From Cycas panzhihuaensis (taxonomy: Eukaryota > Cycadophyta), in NCBI GenBank assembly GCA_023213395.1, contig CM041465.1:94123741-94187740 (forward strand): a stretch of 64,000 nucleotides of DNA, written 5' to 3'. The notes beneath the pieces are model-generated. The model saw only the letters and a program-made list of their open reading frames with translations. It did no database searches and was not told where the DNA came from. Below, one piece after another: positions 10,845 through 22,654 of the stretch (within the stretch, counting starts at the first letter, position 1; each line of letters starts with the position of its first letter). A program made the position numbers and the translations under genes.

Positions 10845-13021
10845 TGTGTATGTTTCTAGCCTACAAAGGATAAAGCTTGATTTTAAATCACAAGAGTATA
10901 TTTTCATAGGCTATAGTGATAGAGTAAAAGGGTATAAGTGTTATAAATTTGAATCATAGAAAGTTGTATATAGTTGTGATGTTATCTTTATATGGTGAGC
11001 TCAAGTCTCTAAAGTAGGATGAAGAATCAAAGGAAAAAGACTCTAAGAAGGTTTTGTTTGATACAAGATATGAAGATTATACATCATAATATGAGTCAGT
11101 TGAAGAGGGTGAACCAGTTAAGGAGGTGGCCCAACCTTAAGAACCCCCCATCTTAATGAGATCAACTCTTAAGAAAAAATAACTTGATAAGTATATTCCT
11201 AAAGACTTTTATCACTCCTCATTTTTTTATCTACTGTACGTGAATATCCATATACTATTTAAGAGCCTCTAGAGTTAAGGAGGTGGCCTAACCTTAAGAA
11301 CCCCCCATCTTAATGAGATCAACTCTTAAGAAAAAATAACTTGATAAGTATATTCCTAAAGACTTTTATCACTCCTCATTTTTTTATCTACTGTACATGA
11401 ATATCCATATACTATTTAAAAGCCTCTAGAGTTAAAAGAGAGCAAACTCTAGAAGGCCATCAAAGAAGAAATAATCGCCTTAATCAAGAATCAAACATAG
11501 GATTTGATAAGTCTACTAGATAATAGAAAACCTGTTGATAATAAATGGGTCTTTAAGAAGAATTTCTATGAAGATAGTACTATGGAAATATATAAGGCTC
11601 ATTTGGTAGCAAAGAGTTATCCCTAAATAAAGGGAATAGATTTTGGTAAGGTCTTTTCTCTTGTTATAAAATTAGCTTTAATTATATTTCTATTAGTTGT
11701 AGTAGTTACCTATAATCTCAAGCTAGATCAAATGGATGTGAAGATATATTTTCTTTATGGTGGCCTTGAGAAAGAAATTTATATATTGTAGCCTAAAGGT
11801 TTTGAAGTTATAGGTAAGGAGAATATGGTTGCAGGTTGAAGAAGTCAATATATGGCTTAAAACATTCACCAAGGATGTGGTATTAGAAATTTGACTCATG
11901 TATATTAGTAGATGGATTAGTGTACAATAAGACTAAATTTTGCATCTATTTTAAATAGGTTAGTAATTATGTTTTTATCTCAGTTTTATATATTGATGAT
12001 ATATTATTAATAGATAATAGTAAAGAAATAAACTAACTTGTGAAAGTCCCACTAGCATCTCATTTTGAGATGAAGGACATCAATGTTATACATTTTATTT
12101 TAGGCAAGAAAGATAGATAAAAGATGAAGAATTAGCTTAGCTAAAGATAATATATTAAAATGATACTACAATGATTCAGAATATAAGACTATAGTCCAAT
12201 CAATATTCCTTTATTTGTTGGTTTTAAACTATTAGTTGGTCAATATTTAAAGACTCACCAAGATGTTGAGGATATAGCCTTTTTCCCATATGCAAGTGTA
12301 GTCAAAAGTTTGATGTATGCAATGGTCAATACTTGATTAAATATTATCTATGCAATGGGAGTTATTAGCAGATATATATAAAACCCAAGTAATGAAGCAT
12401 TAGGGTATTGTAAAAAGGATTTTTAAGTATCTATGAGGCATAATAGATTATGAAATTTATAACTAAGGAGTTCTCAAGGAGAGTAGAAGTGGACCTAAAA
12501 GGATTTATTGATGTTGATTGGGCAACATATCTTAACAATAAAAGATCTACAAGTGGGTATGTATTTATCCTTTATGGTGGTGCAACCTATTGGATAAGTA
12601 AGAGATAGTAAGTTGTTGCAATTTCAAACATAGAAACAAAGTATATTGAAGCTACTCATACATGCAAAGAAGTAGTTTAGTTATAAAGGTTATGCATAAA
12701 TGTTGGCTTTAAGAAAAGAGTTATGAGCATAGATTATGATAGTTAAAGTATAATATGTCAAGTAAAAAATCCTACTTTTCATACTAGTTTAAAGCATGTC
12801 GATGTGTAGCTCTATTTTGTGAGAGAAATGGTTGATTCTAGCAAGGTGGATTTGCATAAGGTTACTATATGAGAGAATGTTAAAGACTTATTAACAAAGG
12901 CTATTAGTATAAAAAGATAAAAATAGTGTAGGGAAGCAATAAGTATTTGTGATTTAGGCATTCAATAGTTATGTATATAAGTTTTTTATAAAGTATTTAA
13001 TAAGTAAGAGATTAGTAGATA
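10845..13021 (+). pseudogene. copia A: integrase C-terminus, RT and RNase H
   Basis: Continuation of copia A after the nested element C. It opens with the integrase C-terminal signature (FIGYSDRVKGYK, around 10900). A linker follows and carries a 157-base tandem duplication. RT follows, with Tyr-Ile-Asp-Asp at 11989-12000, then RNase H (SGYVFILYGGATYW near 12550, then KYIEATHTCKE, then FVREMVDSSKVDLHK). Stops are dense. The 3' LTR starts directly after at 13022. Confidence 0.88.
11117..11430 (+). repeat. 157-base tandem duplication inside copia A
   Basis: Positions 11117-11273 and 11274-11430 are near-identical copies; I see only three differences, all C/T or G/A. The unit is not a multiple of three, so it shifts the frame. 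The high identity against the heavy decay around it means that it arose well after copia A died. Confidence 0.93.
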
Positions 13022-13402
13022 TGTTGAATACTTTACAAATGTTACATAGGTATAAGTGTTATGCTTGAACCTCTTAGGGGGTTTAAGGGCTTAAAGAATG
13101 ACCCTTAGCTAAGGGATTTAGGGAGTTAATGGATCCTTAGTAGAGGTTTAGGGGTAAGAGCCCTTAAGAAAAATGTTTACATGTTTTATGGGGGATTTTT
13201 GTAACCTATGGTTTATGCCTATTGTATTTGTAAAATCATAAGGTAATATCTTATAAAATTATGCTTATATATACTTCTATAATGGCATATATAAAAAGGC
13301 TAGATGAGTGGATAAGAATATAGTTAGGAATTCTCTTATAACTCTTTAGTTGTTACTCAGATTATCATGTGTCTTAGGTAGACCTAAACAAAATATCTCT
13401 CA
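13022..13402 (+). mobile_element. 3' LTR of copia A
   Basis: It starts TGTTGAATACTTTAC after a purine-leaning stretch (GTAAGAGATTAGTAGATA). It matches the copia B LTR at 539-914 in several blocks. The right end is set by comparison with B at ...ATCTCTCA and could be off by some ten bases. Confidence 0.7.
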
Positions 13403-13412
13403 ATCAATGGGA

Positions 13413-13890
13413 TGTTTATTTTAAATCAAATCCAGACTAGGAGATATAAAGTCTAAAAGGATCTAAGTGACCACCTTTATCCAACTCCTAAGAAGAGTCT
13501 CTACCTAATTATATACCATTTGATTAGGATATGAATAAGTGACATGACAAAAGGCTAGGATATATAGGGGTGATTGAATCTACTAGCCTACACAACCAGG
13601 TGAAGGAGCTCTAAGTTTAGAACTACTCTAATAATGTCTCGCATGTCCTTCCTAGGGACTCATTTCCTCTTATTCTTTCAACCTTTAGAGTTTTACTTGA
13701 ATGAGGGGAAATACGTAAGTGATCAGAAAGGTTTTATTTTTTGTTTGTTTCCCTCTCTTTTTTTTTAATTATATTTTTCGTAGTAAAATCATATTTTTTA
13801 TTATGAAGTCATGCTTTTGGTTATGTCACCACACTTTTGAAGTTTCTTAAAGATAAACTTAAAAATTAAAATTTTAAATCATGAAAGCCA
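13413..13890 (-). mobile_element. T array: left LTR remnant with internal deletion
   Basis: Positions 13440-13720 match 18865-19140 and 33305-33590, which are the start (plus coordinates) of the long T LTR. After 13770 the sequence instead matches 22770-22910, the other end of that LTR. About 3.6 kb of the LTR interior is therefore missing here. It bounds unit T1 on its 3' side and lies against the LTR of copia A. Confidence 0.65.
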
Positions 13891-13942
13891 AGGACTAATA
13901 AGATTCTTTTGATGTGATATAACCTCTAGAGAGAGTGGGGAC

Positions 13943-15540
13943 ATGAGAGTATAAAGGATTAGTCATCAGGGAGTTAGTTAGCCAGCTAGATGAGGTAAGA
14001 TGGGCTACTTTAAGGGCATGTGGGCTTTCTTGAGCGAGTGGATCAACTCAGCTAGTGATGGAACATGAGATACTACATGACCTCGTTAGTTGTTAGATTT
14101 ACAAATGCAATGTATTCAGAGTATGAGCTATCAGAGAGATACAGATCACTCTAAGGGATATAGAGAGGATTCTTGGAGTCAATTGGTATGGTGAGAGGGT
14201 GAGACTAAATAAGGTGATAGATGAGGAGTCTCAGATGCCATGCTATTAATACTTAATGGGTTTTACAGATCATATTGGCCTTCATAGTGTATATGTAAAG
14301 GCCATACGAATAAAAGGAGGTATTCCTATCATGTAGAGGATCATTGCCTTAATTATCATATATAGGATAATTAGAACTTAAAATTTCATAAGAGTTCTAG
14401 CTTAGTAGATAGGAGTCATGACAAGGTGTGAGTAGAGGATTAGGATAAACTAGAGGTAGTATATAGTGAACAGTATGTGCCTTCAGTTATTGAGAATAAA
14501 GAGATTGGGGAGAAGGGGATTTTCTTATAGCTCTATCCTAATGTGCTAGCTATACAACCACATTCCCTTGATGAGGCTAGGAGGAGCACTAGGAGAAATG
14601 ACTATCATGGATCTAAGATGAATAGATGGCATATGAGAGCTAAGATCCATAATAGGCTAGCCATCATGGCCAAGAGTATACACAGTCCTCTACTAAGTAG
14701 GATGACTAGGAGATAGTTAGTAGAGGATATATATGCAAGGCTACCAAGATGGAGTGATGATAAGATGGATGTTATAGAGGGAGGAGTAGTAGATAAGGCC
14801 TCTGTCACTGGTAGAAGAAGAGGTAGAGGGAGAGAGAGAGGAGGCAAAGATAGGAGAGATGATGTAGGTGGTGGTGAGGTAGGTCGAGGAGGGAAAGGAG
14901 GTGCATCAGCCAGTAGAGGAGGAGCGAGTTGACAAGTAGTCAAGAGAGTAGGTGGAGCATCAGGTGGGGGTCGAGGAGACTCCATATAGAGCATGGAGCT
15001 TAGTTCAATGGAGGAACATAGTAAAAGATGAGGGAGTAGAGCAAGAGAGGGAGAGCCTACCCAAGAGGCTCCTCAAGAACCCCAAAGAGAGGAAGTACCA
15101 TAAGTAAGGGAGGAGATAGTAGTAGAGTCGATAAGAGGAGGTGAGCCATTAGGTATGTTAATTGATTATTTCTTTCCTTATATCAAATTATATTTCTTCT
15201 TTTTTTTTTTTTATGATAACTTTCTTTCTAGTAGATTGATCATGACTTATATGTTTTTATTAAATAGATGATGAGATCATGACTTTGGGGAAGGTGAGAA
15301 GGACACTAGAGCTAATATTCCCTTATGTTCCTACATCAGAGAAGATGCCAACATGGAACATAATGGATCGTACCCTACTAGGATGACGTATTAGCCACTT
15401 CAACCATGCGCTTTGAGCTCAAGATATGTACATGGATATGAGAGCAGAGTTGAGAGTGTAGGAGCTAGAGCTTAAAGCAACTGAGGATGAGAGATTCCAT
15501 CTATGTATGATGACATTGGCATAGGTAGGAGCATGAGTTA
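13943..15540 (+). pseudogene. T1 antisense plant mobile domain (PMD) frame, two exons
   Basis: This frame runs against the pol genes of its host element. Exon 1 (to 15152) holds a block near 14143-14200, ITLRDIERILGVNWYGER, that resembles the conserved core of plant mobile domain proteins (MAIN/MAIL family and their transposon relatives). A long Gly/Arg-rich tail follows at 14810-14930. A GT-AG intron (15153-15267, donor AG/GTATGT) can be removed to give DDEIMTLGKVRRTLELIFPY in the same phase, which matches the T2 copy. Stops are mostly TGA or TAG at likely former Arg, Trp or Gln codons. PMD proteins act in nuclear gene silencing; whether this copy ever did is unknown. Confidence 0.7.
15153..15267 (+). 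other. putative intron in T1 PMD frame
   Basis: It begins GTATGT after AG, ends ATAG, is pyrimidine-rich in its second half, and has a counterpart at the same place in T2. Its removal keeps the exon phases joined. Confidence 0.65.
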
Positions 15541-16519
15541 CTCCATCAGGGAGCACTACTGTATAGTAGGGATGACATCTTCTTCCTCATAGAGAGTCTA
15601 CACATAGGTTGACTTCAGGTAGAGGGGAGATGATAGAGCTAAGAGTATAGGAAGGATCTCATTAGGGATAATAAAGATGAATGCAATTTGTATTATATAG
15701 GGAGATTGGAGGGAGATGAGAGGTACTTTATGAGCCTTAGCTATGTATCATGAGTCACATGAGTGATAGATGTACCATGTTTTTTGTACATATATATATT
15801 AATTGCTTTCTCTTCAAAACTTGTATCATGGATGATTAACTCTAAATCTTTTTCCCCTTATTTCCCTTTTATAGATTGAACATGATGCATATTAACCAGT
15901 ATAATAGTCCATAGAAATATATAACACTTTTAGTATTTTTCTTTTCTTTTTTTTCCTTTTTTTTTGTTCTTTTGTAATTTTATCCTTTTTTTAATTTTTG
16001 CCTTAGTATGTACATGATAGTTTATACCCATTCCAGAGTGAGGTGGCTTTAAGAAGAACAAGATTATAAGGAGAAGAGAGTAATAGATAATAGATAAAAA
16101 GTAAAAAGGAGTAAATGAAAGGTTCACTTATTTTATTATTATAAACATAAAACCATCTAAAACAAATGGCAATAGGTTTATAAACATAGGGGATAGAATA
16201 ATATAAATATCTCAAAAGAAACATCATACTCCTGATAGATTATATAAATATAGAATAAAATCTATATCCATATAATATATTATAAAGAAAACACATTATT
16301 TACCAAATGAAAGACTAATCTTACTTAATAAACAACTAGTCATCTGAGTGTACTAGATTCCTCGTTGGCTCTTTCTAGGGACAAGAAGTTTTTAGGATTT
16401 TACCCCCTACCAAGATCCTCCATGGCCTAAGACTCCCATATGGATCTTCACCTTTCAAATACTTTATTTCACTCTTGAACTTATTATCTTAACTCTCACA
16501 TCACTTAAACCTTTATCTT
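15541..16519. other. T1 region between antisense PMD and second RNase H
   Basis: No coding match was recognised. It aligns with T2 24431-25430. It contains pyrimidine tracts near 15935-15995 and a shared passage near 16365-16430, GGGACAAGAAG...CCAAGATCCTCC, also present at 25280-25325. It probably holds 3' untranslated sequence of the T element and the tail of the PMD transcript. Confidence 0.5.
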
Positions 16520-17007
16520 TTAAGACCAATAGTTTATACTCTTTATAGAGTGGTAGTTTACACTCATTCTAGAGTGAGGTGTCCCTAGTTAAAAGGTGAA
16601 AGTCAATCAAAGCAATCATCCAAGATAGAGGAAACAAGAGCATTGGCATCAACATTAAAGGAACGAGGGATATACTGAATCATAATTGATGAAAATAGTG
16701 ATAATAATGATGAAGCCTAATGGTGAAGAAAAAGGCGTTATGGTGAGTTCACCTAATAAATCCCAACTAACTAATAGATTACAACTTGAGAATCAAAATA
16801 TATAATAACAGGTCCAAGGTAAAAATGAGAAATATCATATAAGGCTCCTATAATAGCAAAATACTTAGCTTCATTATTAGTTGCTCTATGTATAAATAAT
16901 CTAGTAAAGAGGAGAGGATTTCCTAATTGATCATAGATCACCCAAGTAAAAGAAGATGGTCATGGGTTACCTCTACTACCTCCATTAGTGAATATACTCA
17001 ATGCCAT
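16520..17007 (-). pseudogene. T1 second RNase H domain downstream of integrase
   Basis: Read on the minus strand from 17007 (MALSIFTNGGSRGNP), this is an RNase H fold of the type with GGSRGNPGPS near its first catalytic Asp. Here that Asp is Asn. The Glu of the second motif is kept (NNEAKYFAIIGAL), as is the third Asp (IIYFDSQVV). It lies beyond the integrase in the reading direction of pol, separate from the gypsy RNase H next to RT. Tat-lineage elements are known to carry such an extra, archaeal-like RNase H. T2 has a matching copy that keeps the first Asp. Confidence 0.8.
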
Positions 17008-18085
17008 GGGAAAATAGGACTAAAATTTGGAGATGGTGTGATTAATAAAGGAGGGTGTAGGAATTAATCAATAAAGAGACGGTAATAAATAAAATTAGTT
17101 CTGTCTATATTGAAGGAAAAGAGGAATCATAATTGGAACGATCATGATCAATAGGAATAAAAGGCGTCAAGCAGGGTTTGATCGTAACTGAGGCCATGGT
17201 GGACCCAAATAGTTAGACTTAAAAATACTAAATGAATCATCCAAATGAACCCGACCTATTAGATAGATAGGTGGGGATGAAACTGTCATATGACTTGCCC
17301 TAGATTCTAAGAGGATGATAATGATTTATGTTCCTTTTTTTTTACTTTTCTATTCTTTACTTTTCTTTTTTATTCTTTGTTTTTTAATATTTTCTTTTGT
17401 TTTCTTTTCTTTTCTCTTTTTTTTTAATTAATTACTTCTTCTTCTTCTTCTTTTTTACTTTCCACTCTTTTTTTATAAGAAGATAGTCATAGTCATCTAA
17501 TTATGAAGTTATTTACTTAACCTAATAAGGATCTATCCTTTTTAATAGAATCTAAGATGAAAAGGACTAATCTCCTTAAGGACTAACCACAGGAAAAAGA
17601 GAAGATCAAAATCACGGTATCTCCAAACATAAAGGGAAGGTGGTAGAATGAGTATTCACCTTAAAAGATAGATAGGGTAAATTAAGGACAATAAAAATAA
17701 TTAAAAAAAAAAAATAGCAAGCGATATATAACTAAGAAGGAATCCTCAAGATGTAGAACTAACAAATGGAAGTATAATCTCAACCAATGGTAAAATATCT
17801 GAAGCTAATAAAAATATTTCTCTTTCAAGGACAAAAATAAATGATAAAGTTAGAGGCCCAAATTCTCCTTTGAGTGTGAAAATCAAAAGAAAACAAAACT
17901 AAAATGTCATAGATAAATACCTATAATCAACACAAATGCTAGGAAGAGCAAAAGACTTATATGATCATGAGTAAGATTTTTTAGTAGAGGCAAAAATATA
18001 GCTCAAATAAAAACAAGAAGAAACTAAAGAAAGAAATTGCCCATAGTTTTAATTCATTGGGCAAGGAAAAGGATTCAGATCCATA
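17008..18085 (-). other. T1 spacer between integrase and second RNase H
   Basis: No domain was recognised. It aligns with T2 25911-26880. It contains a long pyrimidine-rich tract at 17329-17475 with a short CTT microsatellite near 17424-17445, shorter in T2 (26225-26265). Confidence 0.5.
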
Positions 18086-18805
18086 ATTTATCCTCATTGC
18101 TAAGGTAAGGATAAGCATTGTTAGGCATAGAACTTTCTCAAATATTAAGAATTCATAGGCTTTTTAAATTCTAAACCCTCCATTGTTGAGATTTGATAAA
18201 CCCCATTACTCAAATCTTCAATTAGTAAGTAGGGGGCAACCCACTTAGGAGAAAACTTACATTGTTTATCATGAAGATATTATAATTTCAATACTTTATT
18301 ACCAACACTAAACTTGTTGGGCCTAATCTACCTATCGTGAGTAGCCTAGACTCTAGCCTTAGATGCCATATTATTCTATCAGGCTTGTAAGTAGGTCTCA
18401 TCTAAATTTTCTAGTTTTGAGAGATGTACTTCCCTTTGCAACTCTTCATCGATAAATTCTTTTAATGAGACACGCAAGGAGGGAATCTCAACTTCTAATA
18501 AGAGAATAGCCTTAACACCATAAATGAGAGAAAATGGTGCCATGCCTATAGCATTTCTAATGAAGGTTCTATAAGCCTATAATGCTGAAAATAATTAAAC
18601 ATGCTAATCTCTATAGGACATGGTAACTGTCTTAGTTAAACTTTTAGCTAAGATTTTGTTAAAAGCTTCAACTTGGCCATTTACCTAAGGGTGATAAGGA
18701 GCTGATAGTCTATGAGTGATATGAAATTTGTTACATAGTTTACTGACATGGAGATTAAAGTCCCATTATCAATAATAATAATGTCTAGTACCCCTATTAT
18801 ATTCT
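18086..18805 (-). pseudogene. T1 integrase C-terminal part
   Basis: Minus-strand integrase end of a Tat-like gypsy element. The C-terminal domain signature FSVGNKVLKL...YLHDKQCKFSPKW lies near 18240-18325, and the end of the catalytic core (TPFSLIYG-type region) near 18490-18560. The frame stops abruptly near 18805, where the sequence jumps to the start of the gag-side leader. All of gag, protease, RT and the integrase N-terminus are missing from T1. Confidence 0.8.
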
Positions 18806-18835
18806 TCGGAGGACTTAAACTAGATATCCCTTTAT
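18800..18835. other. T1 deletion junction, integrase joined to leader
   Basis: To the left the sequence follows T2 27540-27600 (integrase). To the right ACTTAAACTAGATATCC follows T2 33247-33264, just before the LTR. About 5.6 kb of gag-pol present in T2 is absent. The exact breakpoint and any microhomology are blurred by decay. Confidence 0.7.
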
Positions 18836-20626
18836 TGTTAAGGTATCATCTTTGTTTCAATTAAAAGTGGGAGAAGAAGACCTAAGTGACCACCTTTTCC
18901 CAACTCCTAAGAAAGAGTCTTCACTTATTATATTGTCTAATAAAGTGTAGATGTAGAATATGATGAAAGATGTGGATGTAAAAGGGAGGCTAGTAAAATC
19001 CATTAACCTATAAAACTAGGTGGGAGTTCTAGATTTTGAACTACTTTAATAATATTCTCAATGTCCTTTCTAAGGACTCATTTTATATAATCTTTTCAAC
19101 CTTTTAGGTTCTACTTAAATATAAGAAAGGGTAAGCAAATGGAAGAATTATTTTCCTTATTTAGCCTCTTAGTCTTGTTTATGATCGCTTTGTCTTTCGT
19201 TTGGTTTTGTTCTTCTTTTCTTTCTATTTTTTATGTTTCTTTTTTATTTATTTTTTTTCTGTGTTTGTTATGCTCAACAAAGCAAAACAAAACACATCAA
19301 AAGGCCTATTTTACTTTTAATCAACAAATAAAAGAAAAACTAAAATTAGATACATGTAAACTTTCTTCTTTTTTCTTTTTTTCTTTTTGCCTTAGAGATG
19401 AGAAATGTGAGTGCAAATATAACATAATTTCTCTACATGTAATATGTGCACCTTACAAGGAATGGAAAAATATTTTCAAAAAGATGTAATACACATAATA
19501 TGATTGTTTGTACAAGTTTTCTAAACAAAATAATGACATGCAATGCTATTTAAAAGATATCATTTTACATACATACAACTAATTCTTTAAAGAGATGATG
19601 TATAATGAAAAAAAGAAAGAGATTTTAAAAAGATATTACTACTGTTTTAAAATGATTTTTCTTGACATATGAGATTACATACAAATAATAAATTCAGACC
19701 ATAACTCTCATATAAGGTACTAGTTTTAGAGGTTCTATCACAGTTGGAATAAGAGAGGCTCCAAAAGGATCCTTCAACCTTTAACAAGCTAAAAAATTAG
19801 GCATACATTTGTTATTCAACACTTTCAACTTTTCTTTTAAAGAGAAAAGAAGTAAACTTAAAAGTGAAATCAAGTAAACCATAAAACTATGAAATTAAAA
19901 CTTCTTTCCTATTGCAAATAAATACCTTAGAATGGCAATTTTATGTCCAGTTGATCAATCTTTTTAAATGCTTTCCTTTAAAACAAATCAAATGAGAGTA
20001 ACAACAAATTAAAAAGTCTAAACCGTAGCCAAACAATACCAAAAAAGAGTGGCAAATTGCCTGAAATATAAATTGCTATTCAAGAATAGTGGAGAGATGG
20101 TAATGCTCCACCCTAGTCTAACCCTTGTAAACCCCACAAATGGTTGGCCTTTCAATAAGTATTTCAAAGTCTAAAATGAATACAAGACCAATGTAGCAAT
20201 CATCTAAAGGAAAGAGCAATTTATAAGTGAAAATAACCTTTAAAATACTATGAGATAAACTGGAAACTAAATAGGAAAGACATTACCTAGTTAGAAGAAG
20301 TTTGAAGCTAGTCTAAAGAATAAATCTTAGACCATCATCATTCAAATATTAGTAGAACACGAAGTCATAACATCAAAATTCTCCATTGATTTCACCCACA
20401 AGCCTCTTCAAAATCCAAGTTTTAGTTACAACAATAGCAGTCTTCAAAATCTCCAAGAAAACTAAGAAAATCCACCAAAAACTTGAGTAATTCTCCTTCT
20501 TACTCACAATTCGAAATCACAAAACCCTCATTGTCATTCTTGGGTATTAGAGAGATAATTTTTCATTAAATCTAGGTGGCAACATGTAAAATTTTAGCAT
20601 GCTAGCTAAGTTTTGCATGCATGACA

Positions 20627-20725
20627 GTCAAAAATATGACCAGTCACATTTTTAGACCTATAAAAATACGACTTTATTCTAAAAGTGTGACCAATCATAT
20701 TTTTGGAAACACCAAAAATGTGACA
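20627..20725. repeat. decayed GTGAC/GTCAC dyads in middle T LTR
   Basis: Repeated phrases of the form AAAAATATGACC, GTCACATTTTT and AAAAGTGTGACC occur here. They match the cleaner copies at 41667-41760 in the right LTR. The central CCGG of the palindrome there reads CCAG here. Confidence 0.7.
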
Positions 20726-21390
20726 AATGTGGAAGTAAAATTAAACTCAAGGAAAGTTAAAATTTAATATTTAAAAATAAATTAAAGTACAAATAACTTT
20801 GTAAAAGAGTAATTAGGCCCAAAACAAGGTGAAAATGCTAAAACAAACCCAAAAATGATAAAAAACAATAAAGTTGGGTGAATCAAGGATAAAATATAAA
20901 AATAACAAGTTTTAAAAGAGGCATTAGGACAAATTGATCATGAAGAAAAATCTTTAGTACCATAGTTTAAGGCATCAGTGGGTGATGGTAAAAAAAATAC
21001 AGATCACATCATGATTCATGATAAATCATTAAACAAAATTCATATATTCCTTCATCAAAACATGGCCTAATTCATGATCATACAAATCCATCATTCATTT
21101 TCTCTGAAACCATACAATAAACATACCAAAACTTACAAATACAAACCAAATATAAATCAAAGGCTAGGTTTTGGTAAAATATTTTCCCCCTTGACACTTG
21201 AAGCTCCTATTCTAAGAAGAGAGATAGGTTGGTAAGAGGTGGCAATAACACAAGTGATTGTTACTTTGGTCAAAGTGATGGGAATCAAATGAAGTATATG
21301 AATGACGAGGTGATGTATCTCTATGACCTAACCTGAAATGAATTCTATGGAATAACAAAATCAAAAGAAACTCTCACTAGAATGTCTACC

Positions 21391-21566
21391 CAAAAGGACT
21401 GAGTTTCTAATACTAAAAGGTCATTATTTACACCCTTTTCCCAAAATGACTAGGCATCTAACATCAACAAAGACTTACCCAAAAGGACTAGGTACCCTAA
21501 TATCAAAACATCACTATTTACACATTTTGCCCAAAAGGACTGGCATCTCACATCACTAAAAACCTA
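21391..21566. repeat. short tandem repeats, CCCAAAAGGACT units
   Basis: Four units begin CCCAAAA(G/T)GACT at about 21391, 21443, 21480 and 21532. Spacings alternate about 52 and 37 bases, giving an imperfect dimer of about 88 bases with ATTTACAC in each long unit. It lies in the transcribed part of the T LTR. Confidence 0.8.
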
Positions 21567-21747
21567 TCTAGTACCCATAAACTGGATGGGACTTTGCTAC
21601 CATACAACATGCCAACAAATTAGCTGGGACTTCACCACCAATTACCCATGAACTGGATGGGACTCTACTATACAACTGGTCATAATTTATCTCTCTTTAA
21701 CCACACATCAAAAGGAAATCTTTTTACCAAAGCAAAAATAGATAGAC

Positions 21748-22189
21748 TGTCATAGTTTATCAGCTCATTAACAAGTAACTTTTCAAAGTAAACCATCATA
21801 GATTAACCTCATTAATGGGGTAAGGGCCTTCAAAGGTCGATTATCATAGTTTAGCCTCATTAATAATCATTTTTGGAGGGTTCCCTAACATAGTTTAAGC
21901 TTATTAATAGGTAGAAGGGACTCGAAGTAAGACCCTATCATAGCTTAGGCTCATCAACAAGTAAAGGAAAGCTCGAAGCATCAATCCTATCATAGTCTTA
22001 GCTCATTAATGGGTGAAAGGAGATTCAGATCATTATCTTAGCATAATTTAGGCTCATCAATAGGTAAAGGAAATCTTAGAGGATCGATCATATCATAGTT
22101 TTAGCTCATTAAAAGGTGAAAGAAGATTCAGAGCATTATCTTGTCATAGTTTAGGCTCATCAACAGGTAAAGTAAAGCTCAAAGCAAGG
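21748..22189. repeat. array of about 50-base repeats, TATCATAGTTTAGGCTCAT units
   Basis: At least nine units of 45-53 bases are centred on ATCATAGTTTAGGCTCATNAA. The last four form two copies of a 101-base dimer (from about 21990 and 22091): alternate units read GTCTTAGCTCATTAA and ATTTAGGCTCATCAA, with AAAGGAGATTCAGATCATTATC between. A weaker unit starts near 21668. It is part of the long T LTR. Confidence 0.88.
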
Positions 22190-22453
22190 TTGCTTTGGAG
22201 ATAAATACCAAAAATTAGTATGCAAGAAAGAACCTGGGGTAATAGATCATATCTCTAAAGGGAAGATGGCTTTAATGAATATAATCGAGTATTAAAATGA
22301 TAATTAACCCTTATCAAAGTAAATATATATAATTTTGGGTATTTATAGGTAATTTTATTGACAATAATGATTTAAAAAGAATATATTTTACTTTGATAGA
22401 TCTCATGAGTACTGGAGAGAATTCTTCCAAGGAAAATAAAGAGAAACCCCTCT

Positions 22454-22462
22454 CTATTTATA
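22454..22462 (-). promoter_or_regulatory. probable TATA box of T LTR
   Basis: The minus strand reads TATAAATAG followed by AGAGGGG, a close match to the plant TATA consensus. It stands between the repeat-bearing U3 side and the long transcribed side of the LTR. Transcription toward the T2-to-T1 direction would start some 30 bases further left. Confidence 0.6.
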
Positions 22463-22654
22463 AGCAAATGGACAAAAAGGGATTTTATTTCTACAAGAGG
22501 GAGGAGAAGAAAATAAGATACCCAGAGGTTATTCTTCTTATTTTTGAGGTGTTTAAGAGCTCATTTTGATGGAGGACTGGCCCTAGGGGATCATCATCAT
22601 CAGAACGGAGCAGAGAGCTAGATATTCGATTAGTTAAAAGTTTTTTTTTTTTTT

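Noticed and set aside
14605-14994. 129-codon minus-strand Pro-rich frame
   Set aside because: It is the mirror of the Gly/Arg-rich tail of the antisense PMD frame.
19139-19489. 116-codon hydrophobic frame in the middle T LTR
   Set aside because: It is made by a T-rich tract; the matching stretch in the right LTR (33590-33930) has stops and shifts.
21748-22189. CRISPR-like reading of the repeat array
   Set aside because: Units are imperfect, abut each other without unique spacers, and lie in a plant LTR.
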